From Micromonospora_H sonneratiae (GTDB lineage Bacteria; Actinomycetota; Actinomycetes; Mycobacteriales; Micromonosporaceae): 64,000 nt of DNA. Positions 37,234 through 47,900 of this stretch are shown piece by piece (position 1 is the first letter of the stretch; every line of letters starts with the position of its first letter). Location: NCBI RefSeq assembly GCF_042679305.1, contig NZ_JBHTMP010000011.1, forward strand, positions 62,001 to 126,000. Reading direction: 5' to 3'. The notes beneath the pieces are model-generated. The model made no database searches, was not told the origin of the DNA, and worked only from the letters and a program-made list of their open reading frames with translations. Made by a program: the position numbers and the translations under genes.

Positions 37234-37562
37234 ATGGTCGTACGGCTGCTGTACTTGGGGATAATCCACCTATTCACCGGACTGGGGCTACTAATCCCAG
37301 CGACAGAGCGCTGATGGGTCGAGGTCCTCGCACTGCGGCACGAAATAGCGATACTGCGCCGCCACGTTCACGGCCGGCCGCGGCTGTCCTGGCCGGACCG
37401 GGCGATCCTGTCCGCCCTCGCCCGCCTACTGCCCCGCCGGATACGGGCACACCCGATCGTCACTCCGGCCACGTTGCTGAACTGGCACCGACGGCTGGTA
37501 CGACGCCACTGGACCCACCCGAACAAGCCAGGCCGACCACCCATCAGCAACGAAATCTGGAA
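37234..37562 (+). mobile_element. Integrase-core transposase N-terminal fragment
   Basis: From ATG 37234 the frame gives a short hydrophobic start, a TGA stop at 37312, then continues in frame with VEVLALRHEIAILRRHV, DRAILSALARLLPRRIR, TPATLLNWHRRLVRR and GRPPIS. That is the standard N-terminal region of integrase-core transposases in actinobacteria. It is cut near 37562 and fused to an IS256-family fragment. It may belong to the same family as the three C-terminal fragments at 11.5, 13.0 and 41.6 kb. Confidence 0.7.
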
Positions 37563-38411
37563 CCTGGTGCTGCGGATGTGTACGACGCCGAGGTGTCCCG
37601 GGAGTTGATCAGCAAGGTCACCGAAAGCGTCCTGGCCGAGATGGAGGCCTGGCGGCAACGCCCCCTCGACCGGGTCTATCCGGTGGTGTTCATCGACGCC
37701 ATCGCCATGAAGATCCGGCAGGGGCAGGTCGTGAACCGGCCCGTCTATGTGGTGGTCGGCATCGGCCTGGACGGGGAACGTGACGTACTCGGCATGTGGG
37801 CCGGCACCGGCGGGGAAGGCGCCAAGCAGTGGGCCGGCTACCTCACCGAACTACGCAACCGAGGTGTCGAGGACGTGTTCATGGTCTGCTCCGACGGCCT
37901 CAAGGGCATAACGGACGCGATCGAGCAGGTGTGGCCGCAGGCGGTGCACCAGCAGTGCGTCGTCCACCTCGTACGGGCCAGCCTGCGCTACACCAACCGC
38001 AAGGACTGGCAAAAGATTACCCCCGCGTTGCGGGAGATTTACACCGCCCCTACGGTGGCCGCCGCCGAGGCACGCTTCGAGGCCTTCGCCGCCGAGTTCG
38101 GCGACCAGTACTCGGCTGTCATCCGGCTCTGGCGGACCTCCTGGCCGCAGTTCGTACCGTTCCTCGACTACGACCACGAGGTCCGGAAAGTCCTCTACAC
38201 CACCAACATCATCGAGAGTTTGAACGCCCGGTTCCGGCAGGCCGCCCGGCGGCGTGGGCACTTCCCGACGGAGCAGGCCGCGATGAAGGTGCTCTACCTC
38301 GTTGTCCAGCAGAAACGTAAGGGCGGCGGGAGTATCACCGGCCGGGTCTACGGTTGGGCCAAGGCCCTCAACGCCCTGATCCTCGCCTACGGCGACCGGA
38401 TCACCATCTAA
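37563..38411 (+). mobile_element. IS256 (mutator)-family transposase, N-terminally truncated
   Basis: About 280 residues of an IS256-type DDE transposase in one frame, ending TAA 38409-38411. Motifs: SRELISKVTESV, VVFIDAIAMKIR (first Asp), CSDGLKGITDAIEQVWP (second Asp), HQQCVVHLVRASLRY, YTTNIIESLNARFRQ (catalytic Glu). The N-terminal 120-130 residues are missing, replaced by the end of an integrase-core fragment. Since the catalytic core is complete but lacks the DNA-binding part and the left end of the element, it is inactive. The 300 bp after it hold no gene. Confidence 0.8.
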
Positions 38412-38713
38412 CAACCTCGATCACACCACAGGCCCGAACACGGAAATCAACACATGCCCCTCGCTCACACCGGTCTGACTCTCGAACCCGACTCAACCTA
38501 GCCTTTCAAGATCTGTAGCGGGTCGGTGCCGCTCGCGCGGGTCGTCCGGTCGATGAGGTCAGCGGTCGTGTGCATCATTTCGTTGGGTTGGCTCTGCCGG
38601 TCGGGCCACAATGAATGAAGCGACCATGCCGCCGACGGATCAACTTGACCGGCGGCGCCTGCCGACGCCGTGGCGCTTCCTTGGTTTGGCCGCCCATCGC
38701 CGTCCTTTCTAGG
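38412..38713. other. Gap after IS256 fragment
   Basis: No gene seen. The start is probably the right end of the IS256 element. The end is the leader of a broken P-loop gene. Confidence 0.4.
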
Positions 38714-40275
38714 ATGGATGCGCATCGCGGGGCGGAGGAGCTGTTGACCATCGGCGCAGTTGAACGGCATGTCCTGGCTGCGAACGAGGAGTACACGCCG
38801 CTGGACGGTGACGGCTTCCTCGATCTCGGCGCGCCGGCCAGCATCACGTCGGCCGGGGATCTCGCCGGGCGGCCGGGAAGCTTCGTCCTGCTCGCGCCAG
38901 GCGGCGTGGGGAAGTCAGTTGTCCTCGACGGCCTGCGGCGGCGGGAGGACGGCTTCGAGGTCGACCTCGTCGGGCTTCGAGGCGCCGACTCGGGAACCTC
39001 CTCGACCTCGCTCCGACCGAGGCGAAGGCCGAAATTCGCACCGCGGTACGGATCGCACTCGAAAACCGCGCCGAATGGCGGCGCACACCGCTCTACGAGT
39101 ACTTCGCCCGAGACCTGGCGCCCGATCTGGCCGCCATCCTGACGAAGCGCCGCTACCCCGACGACCAGAACGCCGACGTTCTCGCCTTCCTGATCGAGCA
39201 TGGCCCGCACATGGCCGTTGTCGCGGCCCGATCGGTGGCAGATGGCGACGACTCGCAACTGTCCCGCGCCGCGAACCGGCACCTCGCCCGCGTCGATAGC
39301 CTCGACGCGATCAACCGCCTGGTGGGCGGGTCGGCGCCGCCCGGCGCATTCCTCGAGCTCCTTGAGGGCCTGCCGCTGGAAACGGTCGACGACGGCCGGC
39401 TGGTCGACCTCGCCCGCCTTCTGCTTGGTCGGCTCCCACTTGCCGACGCTCCGCCGGAAACGGAGGACTCACTCGACAGCCCAGCGCGGCGGGAGTTCCG
39501 CATCTGCAACCACGCGGTCGCGATGCTGGCCACGCGCGGCCTCGCCACGGAACTCAAGGTGCTGGCCGAAGGGCAGTCGCCGCAAGCGCAGGCGCTCGTC
39601 CGCCACCACCTGCGCCAGGCCCGACAGGTCGCGGCCGACAGTGCCCAGGCATACCCCGGCCCGACCGGCCTGCTTGACCTGCTCGGCCGCTCGGACCCAC
39701 GGCTGATCCGCAACTCCGGCGACCTGATCGGTGTTCTACTGGAGCACCTCGACGACCTGCAGCACGAACTCTCGCACAACAACGGCTTCCGCGACCTGTG
39801 GTCACCGGACGGCCAGAAGCTTGGCGCCGAGGACGACATCACAGACTGGTTGTGACGCCGCCTGACGGACCATCTCGGTCGGGACCGCGTCATCCTCGCC
39901 CGGGAGCCCCAGGTCGAACGCATCGCAGTCAAGGGCTCTGGCACGCGCATCGACCTGACCGCAGGCACCCCGACCAACACCGCGCCGATCGCAGTCGCCG
40001 AAGCGATCATCGAGGCGAAGCTGGTCAACAACGACGAAGTGCCCACCGCACTGCGGGATCAGCTCGTGCAGCGATACCTCGCGGCGACCAACCAACGGCA
40101 CGGCATCTACCTCGTGTACTGGCTTCCGCCCGAGCAACGGACCTCCAGCTCGCGGAAGTACGCCGACAAGCAGGAGCTCCTCGATGACATGCGGCGCTGG
40201 GCAACGGAGGTGGCACCTCAGTTCGACGTGAGCATCTACGTGCTCGACGTCAGCTGGCCGAAGCGTCAGAGATAA
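38714..40275 (+). pseudogene. P-loop NTPase with C-terminal nuclease-like domain, broken
   Basis: ATG 38714 starts a frame with a Walker A motif, LLAPGGVGKSVVLDGL. At about 38998 the reading frame jumps to a different one (NLLDLAPTEAKAEIRTAVRI), which probably marks an internal deletion because NTPase motifs after Walker A are missing. This second frame runs to a TGA at 39853-39855 that interrupts an otherwise continuous frame ending at 40275. The tail holds VAEAIIEAKLVNN and GIYLVYWLPPEQR, fitting a PD-(D/E)xK fold with an ExK motif. The original was likely a large STAND/AAA-type defence ATPase with a nuclease domain. It now has one rearrangement and one nonsense codon. Confidence 0.6.
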
Positions 40276-40375
40276 CGAGGCGCGGCGGACATAAGCTTGA
40301 CCGCCTGGGGATCGGTCTAGCTGCTAGAGGTTCCCACCGTCCGCACCGGTACATCGAACCGCGTTGGAGGCGCGC

Positions 40376-41296
40376 GTGAGCTACGAAATGCCACCGAGAC
40401 CGGAGTATGAGTTCTACGAGACGTTACAGCCTCCGGAAATATCGTGGCGCCGCGCCCAGCGCGCGCTTGCCGCAGCAACAAGCACACAGCAATTCCTGAC
40501 GATTCCGGGATGGCGGGCGCACTTCAAGAAGCATGAGGGAGGATGGGAGGAGCCCGAGATTGAAGCGCGGCCCCTTATGGGGGAGCACCATAACGAGCGA
40601 CGTGTACGGAGATTGCGTTCGACGCGCCCGCATGGAGTGGACGGAGAGGGTGCGCCCTGGTACGTCGGAGTGCTGTATCCAGCTCCGAGGGATCCCATCT
40701 ACGGGTACGACGACCTTGTGGGCATTGTGACTTGGGTGGGTCATGTTGCCTGTCTACTACCCGGTGACGGGCAACTGATGCGCCCCATCGTTGAGCGGCT
40801 CGCGCAACGCTCTCGCCATTATCTCGTACCCGTGTTGGCCGACAACCCGGACGAGCTTTATGTCTTCCTACCCACCCGAAGAAGTATGCGGAAGCAGCGA
40901 AGCGAACTCGGTATACCGGAGCCGGAAGCCAGCCCTCGCGTCCTCGATGAATATCCAAACGGCGACCGCCTCATCGGTGTACCGATCCCACGCGCGGCAG
41001 ACCTTTATGATGCCGGCACACCACCCGTCCATGGCTTGGCAGCTAAGCCGGCTCCCTCCGCTCGCATCGCCCACGTCGAACTCGGCAGTCAGTTGCGCGT
41101 GAAAAGGGTCGGCATCCGCTGGACGGTCAATGACGATCAAGGGCCACTCGGCTATCTCCGCTGGAGAGGAGGAAATCTGCCGGCCGAGGGCACTCTTCAC
41201 GTCCGAAAAGTCGTCGTTGACAGGCGCGGCAGGGTGAAGGATATCCGCGGCTTTGTAGAGCCCGTCGACGGCGAACCAAGCCCGGCGCAAGGCTGA
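40376..41296 (+). CDS. Hypothetical protein, 306 residues
   Basis: GTG 40376 is preferred because TTGGAGG (40364-40370) lies 5 nt upstream; an earlier TTG is part of that Shine-Dalgarno sequence. The protein is soluble, with a helical N-terminal half (ISWRRAQRALAAATSTQQFL) and a C-terminal domain (RVKRVGIRWTVNDDQGPLGYL, VVVDRRGRVKDIRGFV) that looks beta-rich. I do not recognise a family and see no catalytic motif. Codon use is less G/C-biased than the neighbours, suggesting separate acquisition. It lies between the broken NTPase and an IS remnant. Confidence 0.6.
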   Translation: MSYEMPPRPEYEFYETLQPPEISWRRAQRALAAATSTQQFLTIPGWRAHFKKHEGGWEEPEIEARPLMGEHHNERRVRRLRSTRPHGVDGEGAPWYVGVLYPAPRDPIYGYDDLVGIVTWVGHVACLLPGDGQLMRPIVERLAQRSRHYLVPVLADNPDELYVFLPTRRSMRKQRSELGIPEPEASPRVLDEYPNGDRLIGVPIPRAADLYDAGTPPVHGLAAKPAPSARIAHVELGSQLRVKRVGIRWTVNDDQGPLGYLRWRGGNLPAEGTLHVRKVVVDRRGRVKDIRGFVEPVDGEPSPAQG

Positions 41297-41429
41297 TCAT
41301 CGCGTGCACAAAAGATCGTTAGGTGAGCTCGAGGATCCCAGGCACTGGTGCAGAACTCGACCGTGTGTAACCCATGAACATGACGAGGCCGCTCGTGCGG
41401 AGTTAACACTCCGCCGGCTGTACGGTGCC

Positions 41430-41836
41430 GAAAATGCTGTCCGTGCTGGTCAGGCGGCGTTCTCGTATTCGTGGATGAGTCCGCCGAGTCGGTCGTGTCG
41501 GTGGGTGTGCAGGCGTGTCAGCGTTGCGGGATCGGTGATCGGTTCGGGGAGCGGGCGTAGTGGTCGGGCGTTGGAGATGCCGCGGTGGGGACGGTGCTGG
41601 TTGTGGTGGTATTCGTACTCGCGGAGTACGTGAGGCAGGTGGGCGTGGTTCCAGATCAGTGTCCGGTCGAGCAGTTCGTGGCGGCAGGCTTGGATCCAGC
41701 GTTCCATGATCGAGTTCATTCGTGGCATTCGGACGCCGCTGCGCACGACCGTGATCCCGGCGTCGGCGAGGATGGCGTCGAATAGGGCGTGTAGGGGCAT
41801 ACGACCCACACCAACCCGAAGGTCAGCGGCAATCAT
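41430..41836 (-). mobile_element. Integrase-core transposase C-terminal fragment (copy 3)
   Basis: The minus-strand frame ends at 41450-41452 and encodes about 128 residues: ADAGITVVRSGVRMPRMNSI, MERWIQACRHELLDRTLIWN, NQHRPHRGI, EPITDPATLTRL and DRLGGLIHEYENAA. It is the best-preserved of three fragments of this family. The downstream sequence on its strand (CACGGACAGCATTTTCGGCACCG, about 41429-41445) is shared with the copy at 13.3 kb and likely marks the element end. The N-terminal half and the other end are absent. Confidence 0.75.
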
Positions 41837-41856
41837 GAATATTGCTTGGTAGAATT

Positions 41857-41901
41857 TGCGTGCCCGAAGGGACTCGAACCCCTAACCTTCTGATCCGTAG
41901 G
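41857..41901 (-). other. 3' half of tRNA-Arg(ACG), attachment-site scar
   Basis: On the minus strand the segment reads, in order, anticodon-loop and 3'-stem CTACGGATCAG, variable loop AAGGTT, T arm (AGGGG-TTCGAGT-CCCTT) and acceptor strand CGGGCAC. This matches the 3' half of actinobacterial tRNA-Arg(ACG) from memory. The 5' half (D arm, acceptor 5' strand) does not follow, so it is not a functional tRNA. Partial tRNA 3' ends like this are left as attL or attR by integrating elements. It lies about 190 bp before the pPIWI-RE operon. No integrase is adjacent. Confidence 0.65.
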
Positions 41902-42092
41902 TCGGCCACGAGCCGCTCGCTTCGAGATCTGCCGAGTTGAGTGCACCTGATCATGCTGATACGGACGCACCACGTCAGCATTGCCGCTCAGTTAACCCGG
42001 TCTGCTAGCGTTCCAACGCGCCGTTATCAATAAGTCACGTCTTGCGATCAAGTTTCAAGGTGCTGTGCGGACACCCTCGTCATGGGAGCACG

Positions 42093-43814
42093 ATGTCAGA
42101 CAGGAAGCCGTTACCCCTGGAACAACGCGACCCCCTTCCCCTCGTTCCCGGTCAAAGAGCACCCGAGGACGCACCGCCTGCAGGAACCTGGACCGCGCCG
42201 CCTGAACTCGTCGGCAGCACGTCGCCCATCCGTGTGGCATTGAGCGTCTTGGCTGGGGGCGACCATAGGTGCGCGATGCACCTTGCGGTGAAGTCGAGGC
42301 CAGGGCTTAAGCCCGCCGCCTGGCCGCGTCGGGATAAGCCGCCGGTGCCGGTCCGGCTGTTCATGGACGCATTGGACGCTGTGGAGTTCGACCGCCGGCC
42401 GGTTGACGAGGCGCTGAACTCGGTGCTGGCGAAGCAGCCGCTTCACGAAGGTCTCGCAGCCTTCATCAAGCATGCCACACGCAGCTACCTGTCGGTTTGT
42501 GAGGCAGAACCATCGATGCTGCCGGTCGCCCGCTGGTGGGTGGTCCAGCATGTCGAACAAGGTGTACGCGAGCTATGGGCTTGGGGTCGGCGCTACCGCT
42601 CGGCCGATGGTGCGGTGCGTGAACTACGGCTGATTCGCCTCGCGAACATGCTAGAGCGACAGCGCAGCGAGGCTGAGGTGGCGGTCGCGGCCTATACGGC
42701 CGCATATGGCCGTCCCGCGCCGTGGCCGGATGAATGGGAAAAGAAGTTTCTTGTCCGGGCACGCGAAGAGGTGTCTCGCGTAGTGGTCGCCGACGTCGAT
42801 CTCACCGAAGGCTTGAGAAGAGTCTTGTTCGACGGAGCCATCGAGGATGCCGCCGCTCTTTACGAGAAGGATGGACGACGCGCAGCGATTCAGGTCGTTC
42901 ATGGTCAGACGCGCCGCCCCGGCGGCGATTGTCTCAAATGCCGCCTCGTCCTGGCCTGCGACGAGGTGACGCGAGCGCCGGGACTACTGGGACTGCGGTC
43001 GTACCGGCGAGCGAAGCTACGCCAGGTGTCGATCAGCGACCTACGCTATTACGACAATTGCCCTGCCCAACATCACCTGCAGACGTTGCATCTGCCGAAG
43101 ATCAACGAGTACGCCACTCCGGCCCGGATCGGCCAGGCAGTCCATCGCTATTTGGAGACGTTGCACGCGGAAGCAAGCGGACCGTGCCAGCACGCGGACA
43201 TGCCAGCTGATACCAGCTGGCCTGACCCGCAGTGGGAGCTCGACGCTGATGCAGCCGAGGTCGGCATGCGGATGCTCACGTATCACCCGTCCGTGTGTCC
43301 CCTCCAAGAGAACACCTCAGACCTCAGGATCGAAAAGACCTTCGTCTTTCATGACACCGCTGCCCAGGCGCTGGTGATCGCCAAACCCGACCTCGTCTAC
43401 CGCGACGACGGCGCCTGGGTGTGGCGCGAAACCAAGACCACCCGGCGCCGCCAGCGTGGTGGCGAGGATGTCGTCACAGAGTTCCCGCAGGTCGCACTCG
43501 CGACGGCCATCCTCGGGCGAGGCCTGCTCGGCGGACCCGTCGACAGTTCCCGAGTGGAGCTGGAGATTCTCCGGCCGGGCGGAGCGGATCTCATCATGGT
43601 CGACCCGTCAGATCCGCAGGAGCTCGATAAGGCGTACGCAGTCCTGCGGAAAATGGCGCAGCCGTGGCGCGAGGACAACACCTTCGCCGCGGCGCCTGGG
43701 GATAACTGTCGTACCTGTCCGGTAAGTAGGTGGTGTCCCAGCGCGGCGGAAACGGACCCGCCGCCGTCCTTTCAGGAGACCGCTCGTGGTGCTGACCGTG
43801 AACAGCCCGCTTGA
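42093..43814 (+). CDS. PD-(D/E)xK nuclease of Cas4/RecB type, first gene of pPIWI-RE operon
   Basis: 573 residues from ATG 42093, with GGGAG about 5 nt upstream; an earlier in-frame TTG lacks support. The C-terminal half is a RecB/Cas4-like nuclease: ISDLRYYDNCPAQHHL, RIGQAVHRYLE, VIAKPDLVYR (Asp) and WRETKT (ExK), then a C-terminal cluster NCRTCPVSRWC of the kind that binds an iron-sulfur centre. A further CLKCRLVLAC group lies in the middle. The N-terminal 280 residues are helical and unrecognised. It overlaps the next gene by 29 bp. I infer it processes DNA ends for the Argonaute-like system; pPIWI-RE loci are usually described with three genes, so this is an extra nuclease. Confidence 0.75.
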   Translation: MSDRKPLPLEQRDPLPLVPGQRAPEDAPPAGTWTAPPELVGSTSPIRVALSVLAGGDHRCAMHLAVKSRPGLKPAAWPRRDKPPVPVRLFMDALDAVEFDRRPVDEALNSVLAKQPLHEGLAAFIKHATRSYLSVCEAEPSMLPVARWWVVQHVEQGVRELWAWGRRYRSADGAVRELRLIRLANMLERQRSEAEVAVAAYTAAYGRPAPWPDEWEKKFLVRAREEVSRVVVADVDLTEGLRRVLFDGAIEDAAALYEKDGRRAAIQVVHGQTRRPGGDCLKCRLVLACDEVTRAPGLLGLRSYRRAKLRQVSISDLRYYDNCPAQHHLQTLHLPKINEYATPARIGQAVHRYLETLHAEASGPCQHADMPADTSWPDPQWELDADAAEVGMRMLTYHPSVCPLQENTSDLRIEKTFVFHDTAAQALVIAKPDLVYRDDGAWVWRETKTTRRRQRGGEDVVTEFPQVALATAILGRGLLGGPVDSSRVELEILRPGGADLIMVDPSDPQELDKAYAVLRKMAQPWREDNTFAAAPGDNCRTCPVSRWCPSAAETDPPPSFQETARGADREQPA

Positions 43815-44943
43815 TCTGTCCACTTTTACCGGGGTGACGCTGCTGCGCATGGTCGCGACCGCTCTGGTCGACCTGTCGCGTCACGACAGGGCCCCGGACC
43901 CGATCTACTCGGACAAGGTGCAGAAGGCCTACAACCACCTGGTCCTGCAGTGCCTGCTGCGCGAGATGGAGCCGCCGGCCAGCGTCGCAGACATGGCGCA
44001 GTGGGCGGCGACCAGGCCGATCGGACAATGGCCGTTTGACCTGCCGGCGGAAGCCGAGAACCTGGACGAGTTCCTGGTCGACGCACAGACCGGGGTTCCC
44101 ACCCAGCGATGCTACGAGTGGGAGGTCTCAGCTCCCGATGCCGCAGCCGAGCTCTTCGAAAACGAGATCATCCGTACGGTCTTCGCACAGTGCGAGGCGG
44201 CACGATCGCCGCAGTCCTACACCGCGTTCCGGTACCTTTTGGTCGACAAGCCGGTCCTGACCGGTATCGACAAGGCGACGCTGATCGGTGAGCATCCCGA
44301 GCTGGGCACCGTTTTGGAAACGGTGAACCGGTGCTACGAGCCGGCCCCGGCCGCCTACCGAGGCACCGACGGACGCTTCGCTACGTGCGCACGCTGCCAC
44401 TGCCTACTCAAACCCGATGGGCGGTCCTGGCGGTGCGAGCTGGACCGCTGCCGCCGGGAAGCTCACGCCACCCCGAAAGAGTTCATCGACGATCGCTCGA
44501 CCGGCGGGCTGTACTTACTGCGAGCGCCGCTGCGCATGTTCATCACTGGCCCAGGGCTGGCCGAGGTCGAGCTCGAACAGAAGCTCATCGGCAAGGGCCT
44601 CGTCCCCGAGATGTGGCCGGGCTGCGACGCCTACGACCTGAGGATCACGCTACCGAACCGGCAGGTTTGGGCCGTCGACGTGAAAGACCGCGCTAACCCG
44701 GCCCTGCTCGGGCACAGCACCACCCGGTTCCGGCCGGAGCCGCCGTACAACCGGGCCTTCCTGGTGGTGCCGCAGTACCGGTTCGACGACCGCGAGGACT
44801 ACAAGATCGTCTTCGAGCACTTCTGCCCGCCGGAGGTCAAGGAGCAAGTGACCCTGCTCAGCGACAAGGCGTTTCTCCGCATGCTGACAACCACCTTGAC
44901 CCGGCTGCGTAAGAACGGCACTGCGGGAGGCGACGATGCGTGA
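43786..44943 (+). CDS. pPIWI-RE-associated restriction-endonuclease-fold protein
   Basis: 385 residues from GTG 43786, with AGGAG 10 nt upstream. It carries a zinc-ribbon-like set of cysteines (CARCHC and WRCELDRC, near residues 203-225), then a PD-(D/E)xK-like core: CDAYDLRITLP (Asp) and VWAVDVKD (DxK). This fits the REase that Burroughs, Iyer and Aravind described as a partner in pPIWI-RE operons. It probably cuts invading DNA located by the PIWI protein. It overlaps the nuclease gene before it (29 bp) and the helicase gene after it (8 bp), so translation is likely coupled. Confidence 0.75.
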   Translation: MVLTVNSPLDLSTFTGVTLLRMVATALVDLSRHDRAPDPIYSDKVQKAYNHLVLQCLLREMEPPASVADMAQWAATRPIGQWPFDLPAEAENLDEFLVDAQTGVPTQRCYEWEVSAPDAAAELFENEIIRTVFAQCEAARSPQSYTAFRYLLVDKPVLTGIDKATLIGEHPELGTVLETVNRCYEPAPAAYRGTDGRFATCARCHCLLKPDGRSWRCELDRCRREAHATPKEFIDDRSTGGLYLLRAPLRMFITGPGLAEVELEQKLIGKGLVPEMWPGCDAYDLRITLPNRQVWAVDVKDRANPALLGHSTTRFRPEPPYNRAFLVVPQYRFDDREDYKIVFEHFCPPEVKEQVTLLSDKAFLRMLTTTLTRLRKNGTAGGDDA

Positions 44944-47900
44944 TCGCAGTGGCTGGCACGGCGACCTTGCCGGCGACTTCCGTGGCGCGTGGAAGGCACC
45001 TGCCGGGTTCGGCATCGGTGACCTGCTCGACGTCGAGCTGGCGATCTACCTCGGCACGCGGGTCATGCCGACCCGGCCGGTGCGCGACGTCTGGACGCTG
45101 CTCAGCGGCTACCCATATGAGGAAGCGTTCGGTGACGTACGCACCAGCGAAGCGCGGCTGATGATCCGGCGGGCCCGGCATTTCCTGTGGGACCGCAGCC
45201 GCCGCTACACCTGGCACAACTCGCTGCACATGTATCTCGACGTCGATATCACGCTGCGCGGCTACACATTCGCGACCATCGACGATCTGCCCAAAGCGCT
45301 CGAGCCCACGCGCGCGTACGACCGCAGGGAGGTCTACGAACGGTTGTTGACCCAGCCGCCTCCTCTGGAGCAGCGTGAGCTGTCCATCGCCGGTGCCGGA
45401 GACCAGCTGTTCTACGTCCGCGACCAGCGCCACTCCGTGAACATCCCCGTCGAGCTGATCGGCCTCAAGCCCTGGATCGGGCATGACATCGGGGCGGTGC
45501 CGGCAGGAAAAGGCGAACCGATCATCGTCACCATGACCGAACTGGAAGCCGCAGCTGATGCTATGGACGCCCTGGAGGTCGCCGCCAACGCTGCGGATCT
45601 AGCGGAGAACCGCATGCCGGGCAAGTCCAACGATTGGAAGAAGCGTCTACGGCGGGTCGAGTTACTACTGCGCGACGAAGCCGCAGGGGCGTTCCAGACC
45701 CATCCCCGGCTACGCATTGACAGGCTAATGAACCTGGTCGGCATGGTCGGTGCCGGCAAGTCCACGATTCGCGACATTCTTGCCTTCCAACTCGCCACTC
45801 GCGAGCACCCGGCCGACCGACGCCGGACCACGATCGTCGTCGGTGACGTCGCCGAAGTGCTGACCATCACCGAGCAGTTCCGCCGCCTCGGTGTGCACGC
45901 CGCGCCGATCCTGGGAAAGTCCACCCTCGAACGCAACATTCAGCGGTTGCACCGGCGCAGCGAGTCTGTCACACGCACCATGCTGGATCATGACAACCCT
46001 GGCTTCGCGCACCTGTCGAGCGCCTGCCCGCTCGACGCCTTACGGGGGTTCGAGGCACGCCGGGCGCTGGCAATCACCGCCGCGCCATGCACCGGCTTGT
46101 ACAACGCTGACGATGTCGAGAAGGCCGAGACCGAGCACGACGATCCCGACCCCGCCAGCACGGGTTTTCGGCGCCGCCGTAAGCCAGCCAGGCCGAAACG
46201 TCACGGATGCCCGTTGTGGACAGCGTGCCCGCGGCACAGTGCAGCCCGCGACCTGGTCGACGCGCAGATCTGGGTCGCCACGCCGGCATCGCTGGTGCAC
46301 AGCCGTGTGCCCGACCATCTCAACGACGAGAACATGCGCTACCTGGAGCTGGCCTGCCGCCGCAGCGATCTCATCATCGTCGACGAGGCCGACCGGGTAC
46401 AGATGCAGCTCGACACCGCGTTCGCGCCGGCGGCGACGCTGGTGGCCCGTGGTGCGGAGTCGTGGCTCGACGAGGTCGGCAAGCACAAGCTCACCGAGTT
46501 GGCCGCGCAGGGTCGGCTGCAGTTGTCGAGTGACGAGACCGATGATTGGAACAACGCGCTGAACACGGTCATCACGGCTACCGACCGGATCTACTCCATG
46601 CTGATCAACGACGAACCACTGCGGCGATGGATCACGCAGGACTACTTCAGCGCGATGACCTTGCACCAGTGGCTGATTAATGAGTGGTTTCCCGAGCTGC
46701 GCAACCGCGACGATGACGAGAATGCTGTAGCCCCCGACGAGGACAAGCTTGCTTCCCAGCGGGCCGAGCTCCAGCGGGTCGACACCGTTCTCGGCAGTTT
46801 CCGTGACTCGCCGCTGACCCCGTTGCGCGGGCGTGGTCCCGAGGATACGACCACGGACCTGGTCAACGCGCTCGTGGCGATGGCGACCGAGTTGCTGCAC
46901 GCGCCCCGCGGGGTATTCGTTCGCGAGTTCAGCCGTGAGCGGCTCAAAAAATTGCTGCGCCAGCTGGTCCCGAACAACGCCTCCGTCGCCGGTGACCTTG
47001 ACGCCAACCTGCACCGCTTCGAATTCACCCTCGTCCTGGCGGTCCTGCACGATCGTCTTGACCGCATGACCATTCTGTGGCCTCGCGTCGAAGCTGCCCT
47101 CAACCTGGACTCGACCTCCAACGTGCTGTCACGCCGGCCGCCTAAGGACTACATGCCGGTGGTCCCCGAATCCCCCATGGGTAACGTGTTGGGCTTTCAG
47201 TTCCAGGCCGGCGACCGCAACGAGGACGGTGACCAAAGCGGTGAGCTGCGGTTCTTTCGCTGCAACGGCGTCGGCCGCGAGCTGCTGCTGGAGCTCACCA
47301 ACATCCCTGCCGTGGACAACCGCCCCGGCCCGCACGTGCTGCTGATGTCGGCCACCAGCTGGGCCGGCACCTCCAGCCGCTACCACCTGCACGCCCAGGT
47401 CGACGCCGTGCTGCGGCCCCACGAACACGAGGTCGCCGCCATCAAGAAGAGCACCTTCCGCAAGCTCTTCCTCTACCCACCCGGCGTCACCACCGCCCTG
47501 AGACTATCCGGCACCGACCCCCGGAAGCGTCCCGCCCAGCTCGAGCAGATGCTGCACCAACTGGCCGTTCCTGACCGCAGCCTGACCGGCGCAACCTCGC
47601 TGCTGCAGCAGGAACTGGACGACATCGACGACCCACAACGCCGCAGAATCCTGCTGCTGGTCGGCAGCTACGCCGAGGCACACCGTGCCGGGCACTACCT
47701 CAACAACCTGCCGGAATGGACCGGCAACGTCACGGTCCTGGTATCCGACGACACCGACCTTGACCACTCCTGGAGCAACCTGCCCGCCGACACCCGCCAG
47801 CTGCACCTTCGCCGCGGCGAGCTGACCAAGTTTCCCGACATCGGCGGGCAGCTGCTGATCGCGCCGCTGCTGTCAGTCGAGCGCGGGCACAACATCGTGG

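Noticed and set aside
41857..41901. Intact tRNA-Arg gene
   Set aside because: The sequence beyond the anticodon loop does not form a D arm or acceptor 5' strand.
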